A stretch of DNA of 64,000 bases, from assembly GCA_904419525.1 (NCBI GenBank), contig CAJFRT010000011.1, positions 17,936 to 81,935 on the forward strand, in the 5' to 3' direction. The stretch's first letter is position 1; each line of letters starts with the position of its first letter. Both the position numbers and the translations under genes were made by a program. The notes beneath the pieces were generated by a model. It was given only the letters and a program-made list of their open reading frames with translations. It made no database searches and had not been told where the DNA came from. Origin of the DNA: Candidatus Gallimonas merdae (GTDB lineage Bacteria > Bacillota > Clostridia > Christensenellales > Borkfalkiaceae). Below, in pieces: positions 42,233 to 52,014 of the stretch.

Positions 42233-43672
42233 TCATTCTTTTTTGGAGGCGGGGCGTTCCATCTCCGAAAACACGAGCAGAACGGAGTACAGGAGCCCGG
42301 GCCCCATGTTGAACACGTGGTTGTCGACAAGGCTGGTCAGCAGCATGGAACAGATGCAAAGGAATGCCACCACCTTGGTGGGCGTGGGGTCGCGCAGCAC
42401 CATGAGAATGGTCTGCGCGCGGTGAATGAGGTACGCAATGAACGCAAACACGCCGCCCATGGCAATGAGCTGGAAGAACGTGTTGTGCGCGAATCCCGGA
42501 ATAAAGTACCCCTCCAGCCCCGGATCGCCGTTGGGGAGCATCTGCCCGTTGGCAAGCTGAATGCCGGGCGCGTCGTACCAGCCAACGCCGAACGCAGGGA
42601 ACTTTTTGAACACATCCCAGCACTGGTCATACAGATCGAGCCGGCCGGAATCGTTCAGGCCCGCTTCCAGAAGGGATTTGAAGATATCGGAGAGCTGATT
42701 GGGGAAGATGAGGAACGCGCACAGTCCCCCCAGCAGCAACGCGCCGTACACGATGGCGCTCCAGATCTTTTCCTTTCCCTTCGCCCTGACAAGATTATAG
42801 ACGGCGCACGCAAGAAAGACGACGCTTGCAAACAGAATGGAGCCGCGGCTCTGCGTGAGAATGACGCCCAGATAGTAGACGCAGGAGATCAGCGTGTAGA
42901 TCCAGCCATGCTTCTTTTTGACTGCAAAATAGATGGGCGCCGGCATACACATCGCCATGACGCAGCCCACGCAGTTCCATACGCCCCAGCCCGTGTAAAG
43001 ATTGCCCCTGTCACCCGAACCGTCCAGCCCGGGCGCGCCCGGATTGAAGTAAGTGCCGATCACTTCGGCAAACACGCCCACGCCGACGATCATGAACAGC
43101 AGCGCCACATAATCTTCGGGGGCCTTGTCCCAGTCCACCGTAAAGTAGAAATAGAAATAAAAACCCGAAAGCGCGGCGATCTGCACGAACCCGAAAAAAA
43201 CCGACTCCCCGTCATAGTAGGGAGACGCGACCCCACCGAGCAGATAGGAGAGCCCCAGAAGCGCAAACCCGCCGAGCAGTCTGGGGACGCCGCGCTTTTT
43301 ACGCTGCATGAGCTTGGAGACGAGCCGGCCGATGAGGAGCACCGCAATGACCGCGATCGCAAAGATCAGGGCAACCTGCGCATACGGCTGGGAAAAGAGC
43401 CCGTCCGGGTGTTTGCCCGGATTGTTCTTTGCGGAAAACAGCATGTACCCGCACACGACCATGGGGACAATGGGCAGCGTGTCCTCCGAAAAGAGCACGA
43501 TGACGAGCCCGAGCACCGCAAAAGCGTAGATGACGTACAGTTCCAGAGAAAAAAGTTCGGAACAGGCCATCAGCAGAACAACGACGCCGATGAACCAGCC
43601 CGAACGCAAAAACGCGCGCAGTCCGAGCACGGCGCGCGAATCATTCAGTTTGGGAAACGCTTCGGTAAGCAT
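42233..43672 (-). CDS. O-antigen-ligase-like (Wzy/WaaL family) membrane protein
   Basis: 479 aa with about eleven membrane helices. A long extracytoplasmic loop (about 340-400: SGRLDLYDQCWDVFKKFPAFGVGWYDAPG...FIPGFAHNTFFQLIAMGG) has the R and H residues typical of the O-antigen ligase/polymerase family. TQSRGSILF is another common motif. In a Gram-positive envelope it would polymerise or ligate surface polysaccharide or glycosylate proteins. The ATG is six bases after a TATAAT box and lacks any Shine-Dalgarno, implying a leaderless mRNA. Confidence 0.8.
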   Translation of the reverse strand: MLTEAFPKLNDSRAVLGLRAFLRSGWFIGVVVLLMACSELFSLELYVIYAFAVLGLVIVLFSEDTLPIVPMVVCGYMLFSAKNNPGKHPDGLFSQPYAQVALIFAIAVIAVLLIGRLVSKLMQRKKRGVPRLLGGFALLGLSYLLGGVASPYYDGESVFFGFVQIAALSGFYFYFYFTVDWDKAPEDYVALLFMIVGVGVFAEVIGTYFNPGAPGLDGSGDRGNLYTGWGVWNCVGCVMAMCMPAPIYFAVKKKHGWIYTLISCVYYLGVILTQSRGSILFASVVFLACAVYNLVRAKGKEKIWSAIVYGALLLGGLCAFLIFPNQLSDIFKSLLEAGLNDSGRLDLYDQCWDVFKKFPAFGVGWYDAPGIQLANGQMLPNGDPGLEGYFIPGFAHNTFFQLIAMGGVFAFIAYLIHRAQTILMVLRDPTPTKVVAFLCICSMLLTSLVDNHVFNMGPGLLYSVLLVFSEMERPASKKE

Positions 43673-43678
43673 GGGTCT

Positions 43679-43707
43679 ATTATACTACCCCGCGAAAAGA
43701 AAGACAA
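43679..43707 (-). promoter_or_regulatory. Leaderless promoter of the O-antigen-ligase-like gene
   Basis: Minus strand TTGTCT (43702-43707), 17-nt spacer, TATAAT (43679-43684), six bases, ATG. The expected start point coincides with the A of the ATG. Confidence 0.75.
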
Positions 43708-43773
43708 GCCCTTTTCCGTAAAAATTCCACATTTCTCACACATTCGCAGATTTTCGCGCTTTGTGAAACAAAC

Positions 43774-43799
43774 AAAAAAGCGCCGCATTCTGCGGCGCG
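43774..43799 (-). terminator. Terminator of the trmN6-rsmI operon
   Basis: Perfect stem GCGCCGCA/TGCGGCGC with a 3-base loop and six T on the minus strand. Confidence 0.85.
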
Positions 43800-43858
43800 T
43801 CCCCTCTTTTTGCGGCCTTTCCCCGGAAAACGGAACGGTTTTCGCCCGTCCCGGCCCT

Positions 43859-44662
43859 TTACAGATCGATCGTTTCGCGATAGATGTCGCTCTTGGACAC
43901 GCCCCGATCGCGGGCGGTGCGTTTGAGCGCCTCCTTTTTGTCCAGCCCCTGCTCCATGTAGGCGAGCACGTGTTCGCGCACGGAGAGCGCGTTCAGCGGA
44001 TTTTCCGCCTGCGGCGCACCCTCGACGACCAGAACGTATTCCCCGCGCTTTTCCCCCGCGAGCCCTTCGGACAGACGGAATTCCCGGCTCTCCTCATGCA
44101 ATTTCGTGATCTCGCGGACGGCGCACGCGCGGCGGTCGCCGAATGCGGCGAACATCGCCGCGACATAACCGTCCACGTCCTGCGGGGCGCAGTGAAAGAT
44201 CAGCGTCTCCCCGGCGGAGGCGTAGCGCGCGAGCAGTTCCGCCCTTTCCGACTTCTTTTCGGGCAGAAACCCGATAAACGTGAAGCGATCGGCGGGAAAC
44301 GCGGACAGCACGAGCGCGCAAAGGGCCGCGTTCGCCCCCGGAAGGACGGTGTACTCCTCGCCCGCTTCCCGGAGAATGCGGCACACTTCCCGCCCCGGGT
44401 CGGAGACGACGGGCATGCCGGCGTCCGAGACGATGCAGACCTTTTTCCCCTCGCGCGAGAGTTCCAGAATGCGCGCCGCCGCCTCCCGTTCGTTGAACTT
44501 GTGACAGGAGAACAGGGGCTTTCTGATCTCATAGGCGTTGAGCAGGCCGAGCGTGCGGCGGGTGTCCTCGCAGAACACGGCGTCCGCTTCCCGGAGCGCG
44601 TCGAGCGCGCGCAGCGTGATGTCTTTCAGATTCCCGATGGGCGTCGCGACAAAACTGATCAT
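43859..44662 (-). CDS. rsmI: 16S rRNA (cytidine1402-2'-O)-methyltransferase
   Basis: 267 aa from the ATG at 44662 (GGAGGG site; ATGA overlap with trmN6). Tetrapyrrole-methylase fold: ISFVATPIGNLKDITLRAL, EDTRRTLGLLN, CIVSDAGMPVVSDPG, LPGANAALCALVLSAFP and FIGFLPEK are diagnostic of RsmI. The C-terminal helical region (LNALSVREHVLAYMEQGLDKKEALKRTARDRGVSKSDIYR) is the usual RsmI tail. Methylates the ribosomal P site. Confidence 0.96.
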   Translation of the reverse strand: MISFVATPIGNLKDITLRALDALREADAVFCEDTRRTLGLLNAYEIRKPLFSCHKFNEREAAARILELSREGKKVCIVSDAGMPVVSDPGREVCRILREAGEEYTVLPGANAALCALVLSAFPADRFTFIGFLPEKKSERAELLARYASAGETLIFHCAPQDVDGYVAAMFAAFGDRRACAVREITKLHEESREFRLSEGLAGEKRGEYVLVVEGAPQAENPLNALSVREHVLAYMEQGLDKKEALKRTARDRGVSKSDIYRETIDL

Positions 44663-45369
44663 GTTCCCTCCCTTTGGTTGGCGACCGCGGGCAGAAGCTC
44701 CGTCCCCGGCCGGCCGCCCTTGACGGCGGCAACGAGCACGGCATACGGCTTTGCGCCCGTTTTCCCGCAGACGGGCTGTATTTTTTTGACTTCCAGCCCG
44801 TGGTCGTGCAGGGTATAGACGACCTCGGATAGCCTGTCCGCCCGATGAATGAGCGCGAACCTCCCGCCGAATTTCAGGCACCGCGCCGCCGCCGTGCACA
44901 GTTCGTCCAGCGTCAGGGACAGCTCCTTTCTGCACAGCGCCTTCCTTTGGTCGGCGTTTTCAAAGCCGCCCCGCTCATAGGGCGGATTGCACAGAATGAG
45001 CGAAAATGCCTCGACGTAGCGCGCGGGGATCTCCTGCAGGCGCACGTTCTCCACGCAGAAGATCTGTTCCAAATGGTTGAGCGCCACGGTGTGCCCGCTC
45101 ATCTGCGCGAGCTCGGGCTGCATCTCAAAGAGCGTGACCTGTTCCACGCCCGTGTTCTCCGCAAAAAAATGCAGGCCGACGATCCCGCTGCCCGAACAGA
45201 AATCAGCAACCTTTTCCCCGCGCTTTGCCCTGAGAAAGCGCGCCAAAAGCACCGCGTCCGACGTGAAACGATACAGCGCGGTGTCCTGTAAAATGCGGTA
45301 ATTTCCGATGAGCAGTTCTTCTTCCACCTGCATGTCCGCCGCCTCCGGCGGGGAATTTTCCCCGATCAA
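44659..45369 (-). CDS. trmN6: tRNA1(Val) (adenine37-N6)-type methyltransferase
   Basis: 236 aa. SAM-binding Rossmann fold with VADFCSGSGIVGLHF and the amino-methyltransferase motif ILCNPPYERGG (NPPY). The N-terminal LLIGNYRILQDTALYRFTSDAVLLARF is typical of the TrmN6/YabB family found next to rsmI in Firmicutes. An alternative start at Met13 is possible. Overlaps rsmI by four bases. Confidence 0.9.
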   Translation of the reverse strand: MIGENSPPEAADMQVEEELLIGNYRILQDTALYRFTSDAVLLARFLRAKRGEKVADFCSGSGIVGLHFFAENTGVEQVTLFEMQPELAQMSGHTVALNHLEQIFCVENVRLQEIPARYVEAFSLILCNPPYERGGFENADQRKALCRKELSLTLDELCTAAARCLKFGGRFALIHRADRLSEVVYTLHDHGLEVKKIQPVCGKTGAKPYAVLVAAVKGGRPGTELLPAVANQREGT

Positions 45370-45370
45370 G

Positions 45371-45398
45371 AAAAAATCCGCTGCACAGGCAGCGGATC
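45371..45398 (-). terminator. Terminator of the ferredoxin gene
   Basis: Stem ATCCGCTGC/GCAGCGGAT with a short loop and six T on the minus strand. Confidence 0.8.
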
Positions 45399-45411
45399 TT
45401 CTGAATTGTGT

Positions 45412-45582
45412 TTACTCCGCCTTGATCGCGCCGACGGGGCAGCCGTCTTCGCAGGCGCCGCAATCGATGCAGGCATCGGGATCGACGACATACTTCGTGT
45501 CGCCGGGAGCGATCGCGTTGACGGGGCAGGTGTCCGCGCAAGCGCCGCAGGAGATGCATTCGTCCGAAATCACGTGTGCCAT
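45412..45582 (-). CDS. 2x[4Fe-4S] clostridial-type ferredoxin
   Basis: 56 aa with GGAGG upstream. Two CxxCxxCxxxCP clusters: Cys9, 12, 15, 19 and Cys38, 41, 44, 48 (ECISCGACADTCPV and ACIDCGACEDACPV). This is the classical low-potential electron carrier of anaerobes. Monocistronic, with its own terminator. Confidence 0.96.
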   Translation of the reverse strand: MAHVISDECISCGACADTCPVNAIAPGDTKYVVDPDACIDCGACEDGCPVGAIKAE

Positions 45583-45672
45583 TTCGATAACCTCCGCATA
45601 GAAATCTTGCCTTTATTATATCACAACTTTTCCCGCGCGTAAAGTCTTTTGCCCGCACTGCGGACGGGATTT

Positions 45673-46797
45673 TCAGGAATTTTTTTCGGGCTGATCCCCT
45701 TCCGGACGGCCGTTGCCGGGGCGCTTGCCCTGCCCGCGGCCGTCGTTTGCGGGGCGCTCGCCTCGATTTTTGTGATCGGGCCGTTTTTCGCGGCGCCGGC
45801 CGTTTGCCGCGCCGTCCGCCGGGCGCTGCTGCCGCTCCGCATTGCGGCCGTTCCCGCGGTCCTTGCGCCGCTCCTGCTGTCCGCCGCGCTCGGAACGCTC
45901 GGGCTTTTCCGGCCGCTCGGGGCGCTTTTCGGGCTCCGTCTCCTCCCCTTCGGGGCGTTCCTCCCGTTCAGGACGTTCGGGGCGCTCGGCCTCGGCGCGC
46001 TGCACCTGATCGGCCGGGAAATCGCGGTAGACGAGCGCGCCGTCCTTTTCGATCTTGACGCGCACTTCCAGTTTGAGCATGTTGACGGAGACGACCGTGC
46101 CCCTGCCCTCCGGCGTGGCCACCGCCGCGCCGAGTTTGGGCACCTTTTTGCATGCCGAAGCATAATAGTCGTCCTCATAGGCAAGACAGCACATCAGCCG
46201 CCCGCACAATCCGCTGATCTTGCCCGGATTGAGGGAAAGACCCTGATTTTTGGCCATCTTGATGCTGACTTTTTTGAAATCGGGCATACAGCCCGCGCAG
46301 CAGACCTCCCTGCCGCACGGGGCGATCCCGCCCAGAATGCGCGCCTCGTCGCGGATCCCGACCTGGCGCAGCTCGATGCGCAGATGGAACACGGAGGCAA
46401 GATCCCGCACGAGTTCGCGGAAGTCCACGCGGCTCTCCGCCGTGAACGTGAACACCACCTTGCTGCCGTCGAAGGTGAACTCGCAGTCGATGAGCTTCAT
46501 CGGAAGCCCGTGCGCCGCGATCTTTTCCTTGCAGATGCGCATCGCCTCGCCGCGGCGCGCCTCGTGTTCGGCGAGGATCGCCTCGTCCCGCTCCGTGGCA
46601 GGACGTATGACGTTTTTTAGGGGCTGCACGACCGCTTCGTCGGGCACCTCGCGCGCCGGATCGACGACGACGGCATATTCCAGCCCGCGCGACGTCTCCA
46701 CGACGACGCCCTGCCCCTTGGCAAGCGTGTGACCGCCCGCCCCGAAATAATAGGGCTTACAGCCCTTCTGAAATTTAACTACGACAACCTGTGCCAT
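45673..46797 (-). CDS. ricT: PSP1-domain protein RicT (YaaT)
   Basis: 374 aa. The PSP1 domain (about 55-140) is followed by the cysteine cluster CGREVCCAGCMPDF and CGRLMCCLAYE, known ligands of the Fe-S clusters of the Ric complex in Bacillus. There RicT promotes RNase Y-dependent mRNA maturation and Spo0A phosphorylation. The last 100 residues are an unusual low-complexity tail of repeated RPER/EKPER and basic Asn/Gly/Arg stretches, probably disordered and RNA-binding. It lies downstream of holB, as in the conserved yaaO-tmk-yaaQ-holB-yaaT neighbourhood. Confidence 0.93.
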   Translation of the reverse strand: MAQVVVVKFQKGCKPYYFGAGGHTLAKGQGVVVETSRGLEYAVVVDPAREVPDEAVVQPLKNVIRPATERDEAILAEHEARRGEAMRICKEKIAAHGLPMKLIDCEFTFDGSKVVFTFTAESRVDFRELVRDLASVFHLRIELRQVGIRDEARILGGIAPCGREVCCAGCMPDFKKVSIKMAKNQGLSLNPGKISGLCGRLMCCLAYEDDYYASACKKVPKLGAAVATPEGRGTVVSVNMLKLEVRVKIEKDGALVYRDFPADQVQRAEAERPERPEREERPEGEETEPEKRPERPEKPERSERGGQQERRKDRGNGRNAERQQRPADGAANGRRREKRPDHKNRGERPANDGRGQGKRPGNGRPEGDQPEKNS

Positions 46798-46850
46798 GGG
46801 TATGACAACTGCCTCCTCTCATGATGTTGGTCCGGACCGCGCGCCGCACG

Positions 46851-47804
46851 TCAGGCTCCGCGCCCGGGCGATGAACAGCGTTCGGACCGTTCTCTCTCTT
46901 CGCCGATACGCAGCGCGAGCGCAAGCGCCGCCTGCGCCGGATTGGCGTTGAACTGGATCTCCCGCTCCGCGTCCGTCACAAAGCCGATCGCGGCAATGGC
47001 TGCGCCCGCAGGATAGCGCGCCGCCAGCTGTTTCAGCTGCGGATCGGACAGAACGGCGAACCGCTCCTGTCCCGTCCGGTATAAGAGCACGTCGCGCAGC
47101 ACCAGCCGCAGCGCCGCGAAAAACGTCTTTCCGCGTTCGCCCGCCGCGCGGCACACCTGCGCCGTGTCCCCGCCCGCGAGAAACTGCTCCGCAAGGCGGA
47201 AATCCTCGCCGCCGCCCGCGAGAAGATCTTCGCCGACGGACAGCACGCCTCCGCACGCGGCCGCCGCGGCACGCACGTCCCCGGCCTCCGGGTGCATACG
47301 GGCGAGCGCCTCCGCCGCCTCCCGCTCCGAAAAGGGCGGGACTCTGCGGACGTTGGCGCGGGAGAGCACCGTGGGGAGCACCGTGTGCTCGGCGGTGGCC
47401 CCCGCAAGGAAGTACACCCCCGCGGGAGGTTCTTCCAGAAGTTTCAGAAGTTTATTCTGCACGAGGGGCGTGACCGACTGAAAGGCGTCCAGCACAAACA
47501 GCTTTTTTGTCCCCTCGACGGGGCGCAGAATGCTCTCGTCCGAGATGGCGCCCGCCGCCTCCGCCGTCAGTTTTCCGCCTGCGGCCGGATAAAAGAGGCA
47601 GTCGGCATAGCTCTCTTCATCGATGAGCCGCGCCGTACGCGTGCCCTCTTCCGCCCCGAAAAACGCCTTGGCGCATTCGGCAAGATAGACGCGCAGATAC
47701 TTCGCGTCCGGAAAGAGGACGAGCGTGAAGTGTGCCGCCTCCCCCTGCGCAGCGCTCCCCGAGAGCGCGCGGTATGCCGTTGTCGTGCGAAAGAGCTGCC
47801 GCAT
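46851..47804 (-). CDS. holB: DNA polymerase III delta-prime-type subunit
   Basis: 317 aa from the ATG at 47804; the open frame continues upstream within the decarboxylase gene and was trimmed. AAA+ fold without Walker A, as in delta-prime. The hallmark KLLKLLEEPPAGVYFLAGA is followed by LSRANVRRVPPFSE (usual SRC region). It is a clamp-loader component. Tmk and YaaQ homologues that normally sit upstream are absent here. It belongs to the leftward decarboxylase-holB-ricT group. Confidence 0.85.
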   Translation of the reverse strand: MRQLFRTTTAYRALSGSAAQGEAAHFTLVLFPDAKYLRVYLAECAKAFFGAEEGTRTARLIDEESYADCLFYPAAGGKLTAEAAGAISDESILRPVEGTKKLFVLDAFQSVTPLVQNKLLKLLEEPPAGVYFLAGATAEHTVLPTVLSRANVRRVPPFSEREAAEALARMHPEAGDVRAAAAACGGVLSVGEDLLAGGGEDFRLAEQFLAGGDTAQVCRAAGERGKTFFAALRLVLRDVLLYRTGQERFAVLSDPQLKQLAARYPAGAAIAAIGFVTDAEREIQFNANPAQAALALALRIGEERERSERCSSPGRGA

Positions 47805-47806
47805 CG

Positions 47807-49021
47807 TTATTCCCCGAATACCAGAATTTTTCCGTCCGTCAGGCCGAACGTGTGCTTCGCTTTGAGAAGTCTCTGCACTGCCTGCGGCGTCACGACCTCG
47901 CCCCGGGCGATGAGGGGCACGCAGGGCGGAACGATGCCGCATGCCCGCGCACAGGTGCGGCCGACCGCCTCGGACAGGCGCATTGTGACCGTCTTTCCCC
48001 CCACCATGCCCGCGACCGGAGCATCGGAACAAAGTTCCCCGCGCGCAAGCGGGCGGCACAGCCGCACAAGTTTTTTCAGCTGCCGCACGCGCGTGGCGGG
48101 CGACAGATAGAACATCAGATAGTTTCCGTCATTGAATTCCGGATATACGCCCCGGCGTTCGAGGAAGCTCTGCGCCGCGTCCGCACACGACCCGAAGGGC
48201 ACCACGATCTTGGTCCAGTCGTCGTTGTCAAGCGCGCCGAGCTCCCTTTTCGCCCGCACGGCCGCCGCCTCCGTCCGGCTGTCCGACGGGTATTTGAGGG
48301 CGTATTCGATGCTTGCGAGAATGAGATAGGAGGGCGACGAAGTCCGGAAAAATTCCACGCCCTCCGCAAGAAACCGCGTCCACGTTCCCTTTGCCGAGAC
48401 GACGGCGCCCTGCGTGAGCGCGGGAAGCGATTTGTGCACGCCGTCCACCCACATGTCCGCAAAGTTCGCCGCGTGCATGGGCGTTCCGTGCAGGTGCGAG
48501 CCGTGTGCGCCGTCCGCAAGGAGCGGTTTGCCCGCGCCGCCGCACAGCGCGCGCGCCGCCGCAAGCGGCGGAAAAAACCCGTAATAGTCGGGCGACGTCA
48601 GAAGGAGCGCGTCCGCCTGCGAAAGCGCCTGCGAAAGCGCGTCCTCCGTCGGCTGACAGGGGATCCCCTCCCGTATGCCCTGCGCGATGTACACGGGCGT
48701 CATGCCCAGCGCTTCGCACGCATGAAAGACGCTCTTATGCGCATAGACGGACACCGCGACCCGCATTTTTCCCGCACGGCGCAGGGCAAAGAGCATGGCG
48801 TAGATGCCGCTCGTGGAGCCGTCCGTCAGAAAGAAACTTGCGTCCGCGCCGAGAATGCGCGCAGCGTCCGCCTGCGCGAGCGCGAGAACGCCCGTCGGAT
48901 CGGACAGATCGTCCGAATAGGAGAGCTCGGTGATGTCCGCGCCCGCCCGCTTGTGCCCGGGCGTATGGAATGAGATATGTCTTTTCTGCGCGCGGAGCAT
49001 GTCCGCGATATGACAGCGCAT
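47807..49021 (-). CDS. Orn/Lys/Arg decarboxylase-family PLP protein (YaaO type)
   Basis: 404 aa; ATG at 49021, with an adjoining GTG at 49024 also in frame. Fold-type I PLP enzyme: HTPGHKRA near the N-terminus, LTDGSTSGIYAML, LLADGAHGSHLHG, and the PLP lysine in VDGVHKSLPALTQG. It is shorter than canonical arginine decarboxylases (about 480 aa) and lacks most of the C-terminal domain. YaaO-like genes at this locus are conserved, but the substrate is not established. Overlaps the upstream membrane-protein gene's stop. Confidence 0.85.
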   Translation of the reverse strand: MRCHIADMLRAQKRHISFHTPGHKRAGADITELSYSDDLSDPTGVLALAQADAARILGADASFFLTDGSTSGIYAMLFALRRAGKMRVAVSVYAHKSVFHACEALGMTPVYIAQGIREGIPCQPTEDALSQALSQADALLLTSPDYYGFFPPLAAARALCGGAGKPLLADGAHGSHLHGTPMHAANFADMWVDGVHKSLPALTQGAVVSAKGTWTRFLAEGVEFFRTSSPSYLILASIEYALKYPSDSRTEAAAVRAKRELGALDNDDWTKIVVPFGSCADAAQSFLERRGVYPEFNDGNYLMFYLSPATRVRQLKKLVRLCRPLARGELCSDAPVAGMVGGKTVTMRLSEAVGRTCARACGIVPPCVPLIARGEVVTPQAVQRLLKAKHTFGLTDGKILVFGE

Positions 49022-50007
49022 CACTCCTTGTACGTGTCGAGCAGATAGCGCAGGAAGGAGACTGTTTCAAAGCACAGGTCGCTTCCGTCAAGATAGTTGT
49101 TGTACAGAATGGACAGGTTGACGTTCTCCGTCGTGCGGACGCCCTCCGAATCGGTGTAATAGAGCAGATTTTTCAGGCCGTTCAGTCCCCCGACGTCGAT
49201 GCCGAGCGCGGACGAATATGTCTCGGTTCCGCCGTTGCCGTCGCTGCGCGTCCCCTCGTACACGGTGTGCGAGAACGTGCCGTCCTCAAAGGCGGCGGAC
49301 ACCGCAAGATAATCCCCGCGCAGTTTAAGAAGGCGTTCGCGCTCGTCGGCGATCCCCTGTGCGCGCTGCTCCTCCGTCTTGTACCGCTTGTCCCCGTCGT
49401 TGCGGCGGGAAAAGCTCTGTTCGGGCGTCGTGGCCCCGTCCAGCGCATCGCTGTCCGCCCAGTCGTCGCCGAAGAACTGCACGAGATATTCTTCGCACAG
49501 CTGCATGTAATACTGCGTATCGTACACGGCGGGCGAACTGCGGGTATCCGCGCTGTACGCCATGCCCATTGCAAAGTTATACAGCTCGGAATTGGACGCA
49601 AGAACGCGGTTTCCGTCCTCGTCCAGCACATAATCGCCGTTGTCGTCCGTCTCATAGACGGGGTTGTCCGTGATGAACATGACCGTCCCCTGCCCCGCGG
49701 CACGGCGCGCGGAATAGGTGGCGGAGGCATAGTTGTTGCCCGCGAAACTCTCCGAATTGATCGCAAGAATGTCATACGACAGCACATCCCTTTCTTCGAG
49801 CGTGTCCCCGAGATTGGTAAAGGACGACGTCGCGGTCAGGTCGGTATAGGCATAGATGCTGTATTCCTGCGTGTTCTTCGGGCGGGTCGCCGTCATCGTA
49901 AAGAGCAGCACGAGCACGAGAACGAAGACGACGATGGTGACGAGCATTTTCAGCCAGTCGTATGAAATGAGGTTGCCAAGTCTCTGTTTGGTGATGCGTG
50001 CGTCCAA
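49021..50007 (-). CDS. Single-TM hypothetical protein with large extracytoplasmic domain
   Basis: 328 aa starting at TTG 50007, which has GGAG seven bases upstream. A basic N-terminus is followed by one membrane helix (about 22-38), then a soluble region rich in Asp, Thr and Tyr (residues about 45-328) that should lie outside. No domain is recognised. It overlaps the decarboxylase-family gene by one base. The gene order lysS, this gene, decarboxylase, holB, ricT on one strand suggests co-transcription. Confidence 0.65.
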   Translation of the reverse strand: MDARITKQRLGNLISYDWLKMLVTIVVFVLVLVLLFTMTATRPKNTQEYSIYAYTDLTATSSFTNLGDTLEERDVLSYDILAINSESFAGNNYASATYSARRAAGQGTVMFITDNPVYETDDNGDYVLDEDGNRVLASNSELYNFAMGMAYSADTRSSPAVYDTQYYMQLCEEYLVQFFGDDWADSDALDGATTPEQSFSRRNDGDKRYKTEEQRAQGIADERERLLKLRGDYLAVSAAFEDGTFSHTVYEGTRSDGNGGTETYSSALGIDVGGLNGLKNLLYYTDSEGVRTTENVNLSILYNNYLDGSDLCFETVSFLRYLLDTYKE

Positions 50008-50053
50008 AGCGGTCTCCTTAAAAGGGCACGGAAAAGCTCCGTGCCCCGCGTGT

Positions 50054-51544
50054 TTATTTTTTGGGTTTCATCGTGGGGAACAAGAGGACGTCGCGAATGC
50101 TCGCGCTGTCCGTGAGCAGCATGACGAGGCGATCCACGCCCATTCCCAGGCCGCCCGTGGGGGGCATGCCGTATTCGAGCGCATTCAAAAAGTCCTCGTC
50201 CACCTCGGCGTTCGCTCCCTGGGCGCGCTTTTTCGCCGCCTGTTCTTCCATGCGGGCGCGCTGGTCGATGGGGTCGTTGAGCTCGGAGAACGCGTTTCCC
50301 ATCTCCATGCCGCAGATGAAGTACTCGTACCGTTCGGTCATGGAAGGATCCTCCGGCTTGCGCTTGGCGAGCGGCGAGATCTCCACGGGATAATCGTAGA
50401 TGAACGTGGGCTGAATGAGCTTGTCCTCGACGAACGCGTCGAAGAATGCCGAAAGAATGTGGCCCTTCGTGTCCTTGCCGTCCTCGAGCTCCACGCCGTG
50501 CTCCGCAGCCGCGGCGCGCGCCTCCTCGTCCGACGAGAGCGCCGCGAAATCCACGCCCGAATATTTCTTCACGGCCTCGGTCATGGTCAGCCGCTCCCAG
50601 TGCGAAAGGTCGATGACGTTGCCGCGGAAGGGCACTTCCAGCGTGCCGCACACCTTTTCGGCGACGTGCTTGTAGAGCCCCTCGATGAAGTCCATCATGT
50701 ACTTGTAATCCACGTACGCCTGGTACATTTCGATGGTGGTGAACTCGGGGTTATGGGAGGAATCCATGCCCTCGTTGCGGAAGATGCGCCCCACCTCGTA
50801 GACCTTTTCATACCCGCCTACGATCAGCCTTTTCAGGTAGAGCTCCGTCTCGATGCGCAGGTACATGTCGATGTCCAGGGCGTTGTGGTGCGTCCTGAAG
50901 GGGCGCGCGTCCGCACCGATCTCAAGCGTCAGCAGAACGGGCGTCTCCACCTCCATGTAGCCGTGGCCGTCGAGGTAGGCCCTGATCTCGCGCAGGATCG
51001 CAGCGCGGCGGGCGAACGTCTCGCGCACGTCCGAATTCATGATGAGATCGACGTGCCGCAAACGGTACTTCATGTCCACGTTCTGCAGCCCGTTGTACTT
51101 TTCGGGCAGCGGGAGCAGCGACTTTGTAAGCATTTCAAGGTGCGTCGCGTGAATGGTCACCTCGCCCGTCTGCGTCCGGAACACCGTTCCGACCACGCCG
51201 ACGATGTCGCCGATGTCGTAATCCTTTTTGTAGGAGGCGTACACGTCCTCGCCGACGTCCTGGCGGGTGACGTAGATCTGAATGTCCCCCTCGCCGTCGC
51301 GGATATGCGAAAAGGAGGCCTTCCCCATGACGCGGCGGGACATGAGCCGCCCCGCAACGGAGACTTCCCTGCCTTCCCACGCGGAAAAGTCCCCCTTCAC
51401 CTGACCCGACCGGGCCGTGACGGAGTACTTTGTTTTCAGATAGGGATTATTCCCTTCCTCGCTGAGTTTTTTCAGTTTTTCGCGGCGGATGCGCGCCTGC
51501 TCGATGAGCTCGCTGCCGTCCGCGCCGTTGACGATTTCTTCCAT
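50054..51544 (-). CDS. lysS: Lysyl-tRNA synthetase, class II
   Basis: 496 aa, normal length. N-terminal OB-fold anticodon-binding domain (about 55-160; [20 protein letters not shown]), then a class II catalytic core. Motif 1 lies near [26 protein letters not shown], motif 2 is [23 protein letters not shown], and motif 3 is [12 protein letters not shown]. It starts five bases after the greA stop codon; the greA-lysS pairing is common in Firmicutes. Confidence 0.97.
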   Translation of the reverse strand: MEEIVNGADGSELIEQARIRREKLKKLSEEGNNPYLKTKYSVTARSGQVKGDFSAWEGREVSVAGRLMSRRVMGKASFSHIRDGEGDIQIYVTRQDVGEDVYASYKKDYDIGDIVGVVGTVFRTQTGEVTIHATHLEMLTKSLLPLPEKYNGLQNVDMKYRLRHVDLIMNSDVRETFARRAAILREIRAYLDGHGYMEVETPVLLTLEIGADARPFRTHHNALDIDMYLRIETELYLKRLIVGGYEKVYEVGRIFRNEGMDSSHNPEFTTIEMYQAYVDYKYMMDFIEGLYKHVAEKVCGTLEVPFRGNVIDLSHWERLTMTEAVKKYSGVDFAALSSDEEARAAAAEHGVELEDGKDTKGHILSAFFDAFVEDKLIQPTFIYDYPVEISPLAKRKPEDPSMTERYEYFICGMEMGNAFSELNDPIDQRARMEEQAAKKRAQGANAEVDEDFLNALEYGMPPTGGLGMGVDRLVMLLTDSASIRDVLLFPTMKPKK

Positions 51545-51549
51545 GCCTG

Positions 51550-52014
51550 TCAGTTGATTTTAAGGATCTTCAGTTTATATTCGCCGTTGGGCGCCTGGAC
51601 CGTGACGGTGTCCCCCACCTTTCTGCCCATGAGCGCCGCGCCGACGGGAGATTCGTTGGAGATGATGTTCTTCATGGGGTCGGCTTCCGTCGTGCCCATG
51701 ATGGTATATTCCACGTCCTCATCGAAGTCCACGTCGTGCACCCGAACGACCGATCCGAAATGCACCGCGGAGTTGTCCGCGTTCTCTTCGATGACTCTGG
51801 CGTTTTTGACCTGAAATTCCAGCTCCTCGATCGCGCGCTCGTTGGACGCCTGCTCGTTGCGCGCCGCGTCGTATTCCGCATTCTCGGAAAGATCGCCGTG
51901 GCTGCGCGCCTCGGCAATGCGCTGCACGATCTCCTCGCGCTTGACTTTCCGGAGATACTCGAGTTTTTTGACCGCCTCCTCGTACCCCTGCTGCGTCATG
52001 AGAAATTCTGCCAT
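51550..52014 (-). CDS. greA: Transcription elongation factor GreA
   Basis: 154 aa from the ATG at 52014. N-terminal coiled coil (about 1-75) with the catalytic acidic tip [13 protein letters not shown], then the FKBP-like C-terminal domain ([30 protein letters not shown]). It rescues backtracked RNA polymerase by stimulating transcript cleavage. First gene of the greA-lysS unit; the ribosome site GAGGG is somewhat distant. Confidence 0.97.
   Translation of the reverse strand: MAEFLMTQQGYEEAVKKLEYLRKVKREEIVQRIAEARSHGDLSENAEYDAARNEQASNERAIEELEFQVKNARVIEENADNSAVHFGSVVRVHDVDFDEDVEYTIMGTTEADPMKNIISNESPVGAALMGRKVGDTVTVQAPNGEYKLKILKIN

Noticed and set aside
41958..42425. 155-codon plus-strand frame after the orphan promoter
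   Set aside because: It runs through the perfect palindrome and then antisense into the O-antigen-ligase-like gene, has no Shine-Dalgarno, and has low-complexity composition.
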